A DNA stretch of 64,000 nt, taken from assembly GCA_016705125.1 (NCBI GenBank), contig JADIYW010000026.1, positions 1-64,000 of the forward strand, in the 5' to 3' direction. The position numbers and the translations under genes were made by a program. Position 1 is the first letter of the stretch. The number at the start of each line of letters is the position of its first letter. Source of the stretch: Bacteroidota bacterium (GTDB taxonomy: Bacteria; Bacteroidota; Bacteroidia; Chitinophagales; JADIYW01). The notes below the pieces were generated by a model, which saw nothing but the letters and a program-made list of their open reading frames with translations, was not told where the DNA came from and ran no database searches. Below are positions 35,604-47,050 of the stretch, piece after piece.

Positions 35604-37502
35604 ATGAGCGATGTTATCCATCATGAATGTGGTATTGCACTTATTCGACTTTTAAAACCATTCGATTATTACAAACAAAAATATGGTGATATACATTATG
35701 GGTTGACCAAAATGTATCTCCTTATGGAAAAACAACATAATCGCGGGCAAGATGGTGCTGGACTCGCTACTGTGAAATTTGACATGGAGCCCGGTCAAAA
35801 ATATATCGATAGAAGTAGAGACACAAAGGCACAAGCAATAAAGAATATCTTTGACCCCATTTTTGAGCAATTCAACAATATTAGTGAAAGAGAAAGTGGC
35901 ATTCTCAAAAACGAAAAAATTGCCAAAGAGAAATTTGATTTCTTAGGCGAAGTACTTTTAGGTCATTTGCGTTATGCTACACATGGCTCAGATAAAGAGG
36001 GACTGGCGCACCCACGAATAAGGGCGAGCAATTGGATGACACGTACATTATTAGTTGCCGGAAATTTTAACCTGACTAATGTTGATGAGTTATTTCAAAC
36101 CTTGATTGAATTAGGTCAGATTCCGCGCGAGGTATCAGACACCATGACTGTTTTAGAAAAAATTGGTCACTTTCTGGATGCTGAAAATCAAAGGTTATTT
36201 AAGTACTATAAAACACAAGGACACGACAATAAAACCATCACCAATTTAATAGCCGAAAACTTAGACTATAAAAAAATATTAAGTAACTCAGCCGAAGATT
36301 TTGATGGTGGCTATGTAATGGGTGGCTTGATAGGCCATGGTGATGCTTTTGTAATGCGCGATCCAGCTGGAATAAGACCAGCATATTATTATAAAGATGA
36401 TGAAATTGTGGTAGTCGCTTCTGAGCGCCCTGCCATTCAGACCACTTTTAACGTGCACCGCAGCAAAGTGCATGAAATAAAACCTGGGCATGCCTTAATT
36501 ATCAAAAAAGATGGAAGTGTAGGTGAAATAATGTGCCACGAACCGGCAGAAAAAAAATCCTGCTCATTTGAAAGGATATATTTTAGTCGTGGTGGTGATG
36601 CGGAAATTTACCAAGAACGAAAAAAATTAGGACACTTATTAATGCCCAAAATTTTAAAAGAAATAAATTATGATTTCGAAAATACCGTTTTTTCTTATAT
36701 TCCAAACACTGCCGAGTTGGCATTTATTGGGCTAACAGAAGGTATTCAAAAAGCACTTATTGAACAACAATTTGAAAATTTCATCAGCGCCGGTGGCACA
36801 GATATTGAAGGACTAAAAAACAACCTACTCAAATTACCAAGAATAGAAAAAATAGCACATAAAGACGTAAAGTTAAGAACTTTCATCACTGGAGATGCCT
36901 CCAGAAATGATATGGTTTCACATGTTTATGATGTTTCTTATGGACTTATACAAAATTCAATAGACACCATTGTAGCCCTCGACGATTCAATAGTTAGAGG
37001 CACGACACTTCAAAATAGCATTTTGACAATGCTTGACAGATTACAACCAAAAAAAATAGTAATTGTCTCTTCTGCACCTCAAATTAGGTACCCCGATTGT
37101 TATGGAATAGACATGTCAAAAATGGGCAGTTTTATTGCATTTCAGGCTGCAGTTGCTTTGATAAAGGAAAGAAAAATGGATGGTTTTTTGGAGAAAATTT
37201 ACAAAGACTGTTTATTAGAAAATCAAAAGCCGAAAGACGAGATTCAAAATATTGTAAAAGCCGTTTATGAACCCTTTTCAACTGCTGAAATTTCAGAAAT
37301 GATTGCGGAAATTGTTAAACCAAAAAACATATTTTCAGATGTCAAAATCATTTATCAAGAAGTAGATGATTTGCATATTGCCTGCCCTAACCATACAGGC
37401 GACTGGTATTTTACAGGAAATTATCCAACCAAAGGCGGTAATAAAGTAGCAAACACTGCTTTTATAAATTACATGGAAGGCAAAAACATAAGAGCATATT
37501 AA
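35604..37502 (+). CDS. purF: Amidophosphoribosyltransferase, long PurF-type
   Basis: 632 residues. It should convert PRPP and glutamine to phosphoribosylamine, the first step of purine synthesis. The N-terminal Ntn glutamine amidotransferase needs a free Cys: here it is Cys9 in HHECGIALIR, so an eight-residue propeptide (MSDVIHHE) must be removed. HNRGQDGAGLAT, GHLRYATHG and VMRDPAGIRPAYYY are glutaminase and interface motifs. The PRPP loop is VALDDSIVRGTTLQNS near 475. The protein is about 130 residues longer than typical PurF; the extra length lies mainly around 80-115 and between 180 and 235. No Fe-S ligands of the Bacillus type are obvious. A paralogue with another role is possible because no other purine genes are near. 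Confidence 0.85.
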   Translation: MSDVIHHECGIALIRLLKPFDYYKQKYGDIHYGLTKMYLLMEKQHNRGQDGAGLATVKFDMEPGQKYIDRSRDTKAQAIKNIFDPIFEQFNNISERESGILKNEKIAKEKFDFLGEVLLGHLRYATHGSDKEGLAHPRIRASNWMTRTLLVAGNFNLTNVDELFQTLIELGQIPREVSDTMTVLEKIGHFLDAENQRLFKYYKTQGHDNKTITNLIAENLDYKKILSNSAEDFDGGYVMGGLIGHGDAFVMRDPAGIRPAYYYKDDEIVVVASERPAIQTTFNVHRSKVHEIKPGHALIIKKDGSVGEIMCHEPAEKKSCSFERIYFSRGGDAEIYQERKKLGHLLMPKILKEINYDFENTVFSYIPNTAELAFIGLTEGIQKALIEQQFENFISAGGTDIEGLKNNLLKLPRIEKIAHKDVKLRTFITGDASRNDMVSHVYDVSYGLIQNSIDTIVALDDSIVRGTTLQNSILTMLDRLQPKKIVIVSSAPQIRYPDCYGIDMSKMGSFIAFQAAVALIKERKMDGFLEKIYKDCLLENQKPKDEIQNIVKAVYEPFSTAEISEMIAEIVKPKNIFSDVKIIYQEVDDLHIACPNHTGDWYFTGNYPTKGGNKVANTAFINYMEGKNIRAY

Positions 37503-37538
37503 AATGGATAAATTATAATTGAAATAACAACATAAAGG

Positions 37539-39560
37539 ATGAGTTTTGTATATCCATGGTTTTTGTTTGCTGCATTGGTGATTTCCATCCCGATTATAAT
37601 ACATCTTTTTTATTTCAGAAAATTCAAAAAAATATATTTCCCTAATGTTCGATTTTTAAAAGAACTAAAGGAAGAGAAAAACGCAATTGAGAAATTAAAA
37701 AAACGACTGGTATTTGCTTCTCGTATATTAGCACTTCTATTTCTAGTATTGGCTTTTACTCAACCATTTATACGAAAAAATACGACAAACAAACCAAAAG
37801 GAAATACAGCCGTAAGTATTTATGTCGACAATTCATTTTCGATGTCGCTACAAGAAGGCGGTGAATCCTTATTGAATATAGCCAAATCGAAAGCAACGGA
37901 TATCGTAAATGCCTATAATAGTGACGATAAATTCCTTTTATTGACGAATGATTTTGAAGGAAGACACCAGCATTGGATGGGTAAGGAAGATTTTCTTTCC
38001 CTATTGGATAAAGTGGTAGAAAGTCCGAATACCCGAAATATGGGCGAAATTTCAAACAAACAAAAATCCTTATTTGAAACGGCATCTGCCCAAAACAAAG
38101 AAGCTTTTTTAATATCAGATTTTCAGAAATACACCCTTTCAAAAATCAGCGATTCTACTTACAAAATAAACATATTGCCAATAAGCAGTAAAACACCAAA
38201 GAATATTTACATAGATACTTGTTGGTTTACAACACCAATTCAAAGCATAAATTCACCAATACTACTTGTATATAGGGTAAAAACTTGTGGAGATGTAAAT
38301 GAAAAAACAGTACGATTATCTTTAAAAATAAATGGGAAAATAAAAGGCGTTTCGGAAGTAAATATTGATAAAAAAAATGAAATAATCGATACGCTTTCAT
38401 TTTCAGTAGGCGAAGGTGGATGGCAAACTGGCGAATTAGAATTCAATGATTACCCAATTAATTTTGACGATCATTTTTATTTCACTTTCAATATCAACCA
38501 ACAACGAAATGTACTATCAGTTGAAGATGGTGTAGGAAAACCATTTATCAGGTCTATTTTTGATCGAGACGCTTTTTACCAATATAGCATTTCAAATCCA
38601 AATTCAATTACAGCCGACAAATTGAAATCTGTACAATTGTTAATTTTAAACGAATTGACAAATATCCCAACTTCCATTTTTGAAACCCTTAAAGAATATA
38701 CCGAAAATGGCGGTTCTTTGTATGTAATTCCTAGTAAAAATAGCGATTTAAATAGCTATAACGGGCTTTTTTCTTTACTGCAAACTGGCAAACTAGAGCC
38801 AATGGAATCAAAAGAATTATCGGCAAACAGCATAAATGTACAAGAAGAAATATTTAACAGCATTTTTCAATCTATACCTAAAAATATAGAAATGCCTAAA
38901 GTAACTAAATATTTCCCCATTTCGGGAGCTGTTTCCTTAGGACAAAACACCCTTATTGAATTAAATAATGGCAGACCGTTAGTATCGAAATATACAAATG
39001 GATTGGGTCAGATTTTTTTGCAAGCAGTGCCTTTAGGTAGTGAATACTCAACACTTGCGGCAAGCCCAATTTTTCCAGCCATGGTGTATAATTTTGGAAT
39101 ATTTAATACGGGTCAGCAAAATATTTATTATATTATTGGAAAAAACAATTTCATTTCACTCGACAATAAACTAACAAATGATGAAGGCGTTTATAAAATA
39201 AGCAATAGCGAATTTGAATATATCCCTTCCCAACGTCCAGCAGGAAGAAAGATAATATTGGGTTTGAATAACCAAATTTCGAAAGATGGCATTTATGACA
39301 TAAAAAATTCAATGAGTATATTGGCCAAAATTGCCCTTAACCATAATCACCAAGAATCCGACCTAATATTTGCAAAAACGGAAGAAATAGAAACCGCTTT
39401 TTCTGGTTCAACCTTCCAGATTATGGATGAAAACAAGGCAAATTTAAAAACACAGATAAAGCAAGTCAAACAAGGCATTGTACTTTGGAAACTTTGTCTT
39501 ATTTTTGCACTAATATTTTTATTATTAGAAATACTTTTTTTAAGGTTCATAAAACAATAA
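37539..39560 (+). CDS. BatA-domain / VWA-like membrane protein
   Basis: 673 residues. The first 85 form a BatA (aerotolerance N-terminal) module: two helices (FLFAALVISIPIIIHLFYF and LVFASRILALLFLVLAFTQPF) with FPNVRFLKELKEEK between. A von Willebrand A-like domain follows (VSIYVDNSFSMS, MIDAS-like D-x-S-x-S), then a long region resembling the large Bacteroidota BatA-like proteins with a GATase-like segment (LKEYTENGGSLYVIPSK). A C-terminal helix (LCLIFALIFLLLEILFLRF) closes it. Such proteins typically partner MoxR ATPases. It lies between the PurF gene and the dihydroorotase homologue. I see no reason to doubt export of the central part; a role in envelope protein assembly is inferred. Confidence 0.85.
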   Translation: MSFVYPWFLFAALVISIPIIIHLFYFRKFKKIYFPNVRFLKELKEEKNAIEKLKKRLVFASRILALLFLVLAFTQPFIRKNTTNKPKGNTAVSIYVDNSFSMSLQEGGESLLNIAKSKATDIVNAYNSDDKFLLLTNDFEGRHQHWMGKEDFLSLLDKVVESPNTRNMGEISNKQKSLFETASAQNKEAFLISDFQKYTLSKISDSTYKINILPISSKTPKNIYIDTCWFTTPIQSINSPILLVYRVKTCGDVNEKTVRLSLKINGKIKGVSEVNIDKKNEIIDTLSFSVGEGGWQTGELEFNDYPINFDDHFYFTFNINQQRNVLSVEDGVGKPFIRSIFDRDAFYQYSISNPNSITADKLKSVQLLILNELTNIPTSIFETLKEYTENGGSLYVIPSKNSDLNSYNGLFSLLQTGKLEPMESKELSANSINVQEEIFNSIFQSIPKNIEMPKVTKYFPISGAVSLGQNTLIELNNGRPLVSKYTNGLGQIFLQAVPLGSEYSTLAASPIFPAMVYNFGIFNTGQQNIYYIIGKNNFISLDNKLTNDEGVYKISNSEFEYIPSQRPAGRKIILGLNNQISKDGIYDIKNSMSILAKIALNHNHQESDLIFAKTEEIETAFSGSTFQIMDENKANLKTQIKQVKQGIVLWKLCLIFALIFLLLEILFLRFIKQ

Positions 39561-39589
39561 GTCCATAGAAAAGATGGAAATTAAATAAA

Positions 39590-40858
39590 ATGAAATATCT
39601 ACTTAGCAAAGCTATCATTATCGACGCCACATCCGTGCATCATAAGCAGCAGGTAGATTTATTAATTGTGGACGGAACTATCATTGAAATAGGCAAAATT
39701 GAAGCACAACCGGATTATACTACCATAGATTTAGAAGGATTTTATATTGCTCCTGGGTTTTGTGATTTATTTACCAGCATTTCAGATCCTGGTTATGAGC
39801 ACCGAGAAAATATTGAAAGTGGCACCGCTGCTGCAGCCTATGGTGGTTTTACAGCTATCTGTACAAGTGCCGAAACCAATCCTATTATACAATCCAAAAC
39901 ACAAATAGAATACCTTGTAAAGGCGCAAAATAAATTTGGAATTGATATTTATCCTTTGGGTGCTGTAACCGAAAATATGGAGGGCAAAAACCCATCAGAA
40001 ATGTATGACATGCAGTTGGCGGGAGCCGTTGGGTTTTCGGATGCTCCACATGCCATTAAAAATTCGGGTGTGATGGTTCGTGCCTTGCAATATGGAAAAC
40101 CTTTCAATGGCACCATATTTACCATGGCTTATGACGAAACCTTAGTAGCCGACGGACAAGTAAATGAAGGATTATACGCTGTAGAAATGGGGATGAGAGG
40201 CATTTCCAATTTATCGGAAGAACTGCAAATTCAGCGGGATATTGAATTAGTAAGGTATACAGGTGGCAAAATTCACTTTTTTGGCGTTAGCACCAAAAAA
40301 GGGATTGAAATGATAAAGGAAGCCAAAATGGAAGGTTTGGACATAAGCGCATCTGCATTTCCACACCACCTATTTTTAAGCGATAAAAACATAACTGATT
40401 TTGATGCCAACTACAAAGTTATGCCTCCACTTAGGAGCAATCAAGATCAAATGGCATTAATAGCCGCCGTAATTGACGGCACAATTGATGCCATCGTTTC
40501 GCAACATATTCCTTTGGAAATTGAGGCAAAGGATTTAGAATTTGAATATGCAGGTTTTGGAATAATAGGACTTGAAACGGCATTTGCACTATCAAATACA
40601 ATATTAAATACAAATATTAAAATAGAACAATTGGTTGCATTATTTTCGGTAAATCCTCGAAAAATAGTGAATAAACCTTTGCCTCCCATCCAAAAGGGAA
40701 GTATTGCCAATTTAAGTATTTTTTCAATAAATGAAGAGTGGCAATTTGAAAAAAAAGACATAAAATCGAAATCTAAAAACACACCATTCATTGGAACCAA
40801 ATTAAAGGGAAGGGTAAAAGGTATTTTCCATAAAGGTAAATTAAATTTGAACTATTAG
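39590..40858 (+). CDS. Dihydroorotase-family protein lacking the metal-binding HxH (probably non-catalytic)
   Basis: A 422-residue amidohydrolase of the class I dihydroorotase type. The framework is complete (GFYIAPGFCDL near 51-60, AYGGFTAICTSAETNP, QLAGAVGFSDAP, FPHHLFLSD, YKVMPPLRSNQDQ, SVNPRKIV). The zinc ligands of real enzymes are gone: the usual DxHxHxREPG is here DLFTSISDPG (Phe61 and Ser63 where His is expected). The catalytic TDHAPH is SQHIPLE, with Gln305 in place of Asp. The protein should not hydrolyse dihydroorotate. Inactive DHOase homologues (PyrC') elsewhere serve as structural partners of aspartate transcarbamoylase, which would fit. It is placed between the BatA-like gene and DUF4199, a neighbourhood I know from other Bacteroidota. 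Confidence 0.85.
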   Translation: MKYLLSKAIIIDATSVHHKQQVDLLIVDGTIIEIGKIEAQPDYTTIDLEGFYIAPGFCDLFTSISDPGYEHRENIESGTAAAAYGGFTAICTSAETNPIIQSKTQIEYLVKAQNKFGIDIYPLGAVTENMEGKNPSEMYDMQLAGAVGFSDAPHAIKNSGVMVRALQYGKPFNGTIFTMAYDETLVADGQVNEGLYAVEMGMRGISNLSEELQIQRDIELVRYTGGKIHFFGVSTKKGIEMIKEAKMEGLDISASAFPHHLFLSDKNITDFDANYKVMPPLRSNQDQMALIAAVIDGTIDAIVSQHIPLEIEAKDLEFEYAGFGIIGLETAFALSNTILNTNIKIEQLVALFSVNPRKIVNKPLPPIQKGSIANLSIFSINEEWQFEKKDIKSKSKNTPFIGTKLKGRVKGIFHKGKLNLNY

Positions 40859-40860
40859 AG

Positions 40861-41271
40861 ATGGAACAAACTCCGGTGCCAAACAAAATTTCGCCTTTAC
40901 CAATTGCTTTACAATCAGGTGTGGCCACAGCGCTCATTATTATGATTTGCCACATAATCATACATTTTGCAAAAATAGAAATGGACAAACCAATTCAATT
41001 AGGGTTAAATTTTTCTTCTATTTTTTCAGCCATTTATTTGGCACAAATGATTTTGAGAAAATTAAATTCGGTGGTTAGCTTTCAGATAGCATGGCTTACT
41101 GGCTGGTTTTCGGTTTTAATATTAGCCCTTTTTATGTATGGTTTTAATTTTTTGTTTTACGTAAAATTAAAACACCAACTAATACCTCCATTCAGCCAAT
41201 TTATTATTTTGTATAATTTATTTGGCATGGTAGGTTCTGCAATTTTTGCATTAATTTTGAAAAAAAAATAA
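40861..41271 (+). CDS. DUF4199-like membrane protein
   Basis: A 136-residue protein with four hydrophobic helices: GVATALIIMICHIIIHFA (near 20-37), LGLNFSSIFSAIYLAQMIL (near 47), WLTGWFSVLILALFMYGFNFLF and FIILYNLFGMVGSAIFALIL at the end. Layout and neighbours fit DUF4199, a Bacteroidota membrane family with no known role. It begins two bases after the dihydroorotase-like gene and one base before the glycosyltransferase, so it belongs to the same transcription unit. Confidence 0.75.
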   Translation: MEQTPVPNKISPLPIALQSGVATALIIMICHIIIHFAKIEMDKPIQLGLNFSSIFSAIYLAQMILRKLNSVVSFQIAWLTGWFSVLILALFMYGFNFLFYVKLKHQLIPPFSQFIILYNLFGMVGSAIFALILKKK

Positions 41272-41272
41272 A

Positions 41273-42214
41273 GTGGACATATCAGTTGTAATTCCGTTAT
41301 TTAATGAAGAAGAGTCGCTACCAGAATTATTCGCATGGATAGAAAAAGTAATGGCAGAAAATAATTTTAGCTACGAAATTATAGCCATTAATGATGGAAG
41401 TAGGGATAATTCGTGGGAAGTAATTAGAAAAGAGGCTGAACGAAATCCCTTAATAAAAGGCATAAGCTTTCAACGCAATTACGGCAAATCTCCCGCTTTA
41501 AATGTGGCATTTGAAGCGGCTAAAGGCAATGTAATCATTACAATGGATGCCGATTTGCAAGACTCGCCCGATGAAATACCTGGGTTATACAAGATGATAG
41601 TAGAGGATGGTTATGACTTAGTTAGCGGCTGGAAGCAAAAAAGGTACGACCCTGTATTTAGCAAAAACATTCCTTCCAAATTTTTTAATGGTGTAACTCG
41701 TCGTGTCTCGGGTTTACAATTAAATGATTTCAACTGCGGACTAAAAGCCTATAAGCGAAAAGTGGTGAAAAGCATAGAGGTATATGGCGAAATGCACCGT
41801 TATATTCCTGTGATTGCCAAATGGGCAGGATTTGAAAAAATAGGTGAAAAATCGGTAAAACACCAAGAAAGAAAATATGGCGTTACAAAATTTGGGTGGG
41901 AGCGATTTGTAAATGGCTTTCTCGACCTTATGTCGATTGTTTTTATAACCAAATTTGCTCGCCGGCCGATGCATCTATTTGGTTTACTAGGTTCATTGTC
42001 TTTCTTTGTTGGTTTTATAATCCTTATGTGGCTGAGTATTTCAAAACTATTTTTCAGCACCCTAGGCATTGCCGATAGGCCTATCTTTTATTTTGGTATT
42101 TTAGCCATAATCATTGGTGCACAAATGTTTTTAACCGGTTTTTTGGGTGAATTAATTTCAAGAAGCGCACCCGAACGAAACGATTATAAAATTGGCGAAA
42201 AGATTGGGTTGTAG
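41273..42214 (+). CDS. Family 2 glycosyltransferase (DPM1 / GtrB-like)
   Basis: 313 residues with a GTG start. The N-terminal GT-A domain has VVIPLFNEEESLPELF (near 5-20), IAINDGSRDNS (near 38-48), FQRNYGKSPALNVA and the DxD loop MDADLQDSPDEIPGL. Around residue 145 NGVTRRVSGLQLNDFNCGLKAY is typical of DPM/GtrB enzymes. Two C-terminal helices (LFGLLGSLSFFVGFIILMWL and FYFGILAIIIGAQMFLTGFL) anchor it. These enzymes transfer a sugar from an NDP-sugar to polyprenyl phosphate at the inner membrane. It is the end of the plus-strand gene run; the sequence becomes unreadable 25 bases after its stop. Confidence 0.92.
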   Translation: MDISVVIPLFNEEESLPELFAWIEKVMAENNFSYEIIAINDGSRDNSWEVIRKEAERNPLIKGISFQRNYGKSPALNVAFEAAKGNVIITMDADLQDSPDEIPGLYKMIVEDGYDLVSGWKQKRYDPVFSKNIPSKFFNGVTRRVSGLQLNDFNCGLKAYKRKVVKSIEVYGEMHRYIPVIAKWAGFEKIGEKSVKHQERKYGVTKFGWERFVNGFLDLMSIVFITKFARRPMHLFGLLGSLSFFVGFIILMWLSISKLFFSTLGIADRPIFYFGILAIIIGAQMFLTGFLGELISRSAPERNDYKIGEKIGL

Positions 42215-42238
42215 AATTAATTAAATAATCAATTTTCC

Positions 42239-44865
<2,627 letters not shown>

Positions 44866-46722
44866 GAATCTGATTATATATTCTCCTTTGGCCAAATCAT
44901 CTATTTCAATGCTGCTCTCATTTATTCCATTGGGTCGCATGCCATATTCAATATATTTTACCATTTTGCCTTGTAAATCAATTATTTCAACCCTTAAATC
45001 TGTCGATTTTTCAATGAAATACTGGAAACGAATAAATGAAATTCCTGGATTCGGACTTATGCCAATGAGCTTAAGATTTTTTGTAATAATGGTTTTAGTC
45101 AACAGGTTTCTTGGCTCATATTTTACTAATTTTGGAAAAGTTCTCGTGACGCTAATGGGCGATGGTAATTTAACCAAATGATTTTTTTCATTATAGGTAC
45201 AAAAAGTAGACAAGTATTTTTTGCTGGTATTATTTGTTTCAACCAAATCTGTTTCCCAATAATCACAGCATACTTTTTCTTTTGAAATATCTATTATACA
45301 AAAGCCTTGAGAAGCAAATTTGATATATTTTAAATAAGGATTTATATGATACATTACTGCAGGTGAGGTGGTGAAAACATCTCCTTTGGTTACATTGTCA
45401 CAAACAAACTCCACACCCAAACTTCCCTTTCCAGTTAATTCATCGTATGGCTCAATGCCATTTGGGATATCAAATGCCATGGCAACATGGATATCACCAC
45501 TCAGCACAACTATATTATCTATATTGTTGGCATTTATCGTGTCGATTACTCTTTTTCTATCCAATGGATTTCCATCCCAACCTGCTAAAATATGAATAGG
45601 ATAATCTAAACTTGGATTTTTAGCCATAAATGGAGCAAACACCACTTGGTTGCCAATTATTTTCCATTTAGCTTTCGATTCCTTAAGGTTTGAACATAAC
45701 CAATCTAGCTGATTATTACCTAACATGGTTCTATTTGGTGTATCATAAATAACTGAATTCTTTTCTTTTGACAAGTTTACAATTTGCTCTTTATCATTAA
45801 ACTTAACTTTTTCTATCCTATTTTCGGTATAAATAATATCGGCCAAATCGCCTATATTTTGTACGAAATTTATCACATTAGTTCTTTCCAAATCCTCCCT
45901 CATCGGAATCCACTCTTTGAATGCCTGAATGGCATCTCGTTTTCTATTCGCCCAAGGACCTTGAGTAGTAGGATTATGATTTAAAGCAGTATCTGAAAAA
46001 GCATCATTTGCAAACTCATGATCGTCCCAAAGGATAACCATAGGGTATTGTTGGTGCAAATTTCGCAATGATGGGTCTAAGCGATAGCAACTATAGCGCA
46101 TTCTATAGCTTGTTAAGTCAAATGCATCGTATTCTGGCACGGGTTTTCGATTCATCGTATCAATTCCACCTTCGCTAAATCCATCCTCATAAATATAATC
46201 GCCTACGTGCAGCACCAAATCAATATCGTTTCTTTCCTTTACAATATTATATGCATTAAAATAGCCATAACTATAATTGGAGCAACTTAAAAGTGCAATT
46301 CTAAAATTATCTACCTCTCCTACTGGCAATGTTTTGGTTCTACCTACTTGCGATTTTTTTCCTTCGTATTCGAATTCATAATAATAGTAAGTATTGGGAG
46401 CTAAGCCTTCGACATCCACTTTTATGGTATAATCTTTTAAATTACTTGTTTCTACATTGCCAGTTGCCACCACCTGGGCAAAACTAGTATCTTTAGCAAC
46501 CGTCCAATGTACAACTACAGATGATTGTTGAGTAGTAATTCGGGTCCAAATAATAACCCTGTCCGACAGAGGATCACCGGATGCTACACCATGGTAAAAA
46601 GGTGCTAACACCTCATCCATACTCAATCGGTTATTGAAGGTTGTGTCCTGCGCATTTATCGATAATCGACAAATAGCTAATAAAATAGTAATAAGGAGTT
46701 TTTTCATTCGGTGATTTTTTTA

Positions 46723-46730
46723 CAAAACTA
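46723..46730 (-). promoter_or_regulatory. Predicted -7 element of the PhoD gene
   Basis: Minus-strand TAGTTTTG matches TAnnTTTG, 15 bases before the ATG at 46707. A TTGAC lies too close upstream to be a standard -33 box. Confidence 0.4.
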
Positions 46731-46867
46731 TACCTTATTCTCGTCAAAAAAAAAGACAAAAAAAAGCTATAATCGGAAAAAAAACACTGTTAAAAATAAT
46801 GAAATTTGGGTAGTAATTTTTAAAAGAAAATACGCATTAAAAAACAATATGTTCCTATTTTTGTGTA

Positions 46868-47050
46868 ATGGACATTTATTATACACTTAAATTATTACCA
46901 AATGCAAAAATCAATTTAGTAAAATATCAAAACCCTTTCGAATTAAAAAATCTGATTGCTGAAGCCTATAATAATTTTGAGTTCCCCTACTCCACTATTA
47001 TTTTACCATTTCCAAGTAAAACACCATCTTCTTTAATATTAAAAATATAA
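46868..47050 (+). CDS. Possible small or truncated ORF behind a -7 element
   Basis: A 60-codon ORF whose ATG comes four bases after TATTTTTG (46856-46863), which would make the transcript almost leaderless. The first 40 residues (MDIYYTLKLLPNAKINLVKY and on to AEAYNNFEFPYS) look protein-like. The last third runs antisense into the 3' end of the convergent 957-residue gene. It may be the broken 5' end of a lost gene or chance. No family is recognised. Confidence 0.25.
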   Translation: MDIYYTLKLLPNAKINLVKYQNPFELKNLIAEAYNNFEFPYSTIILPFPSKTPSSLILKI

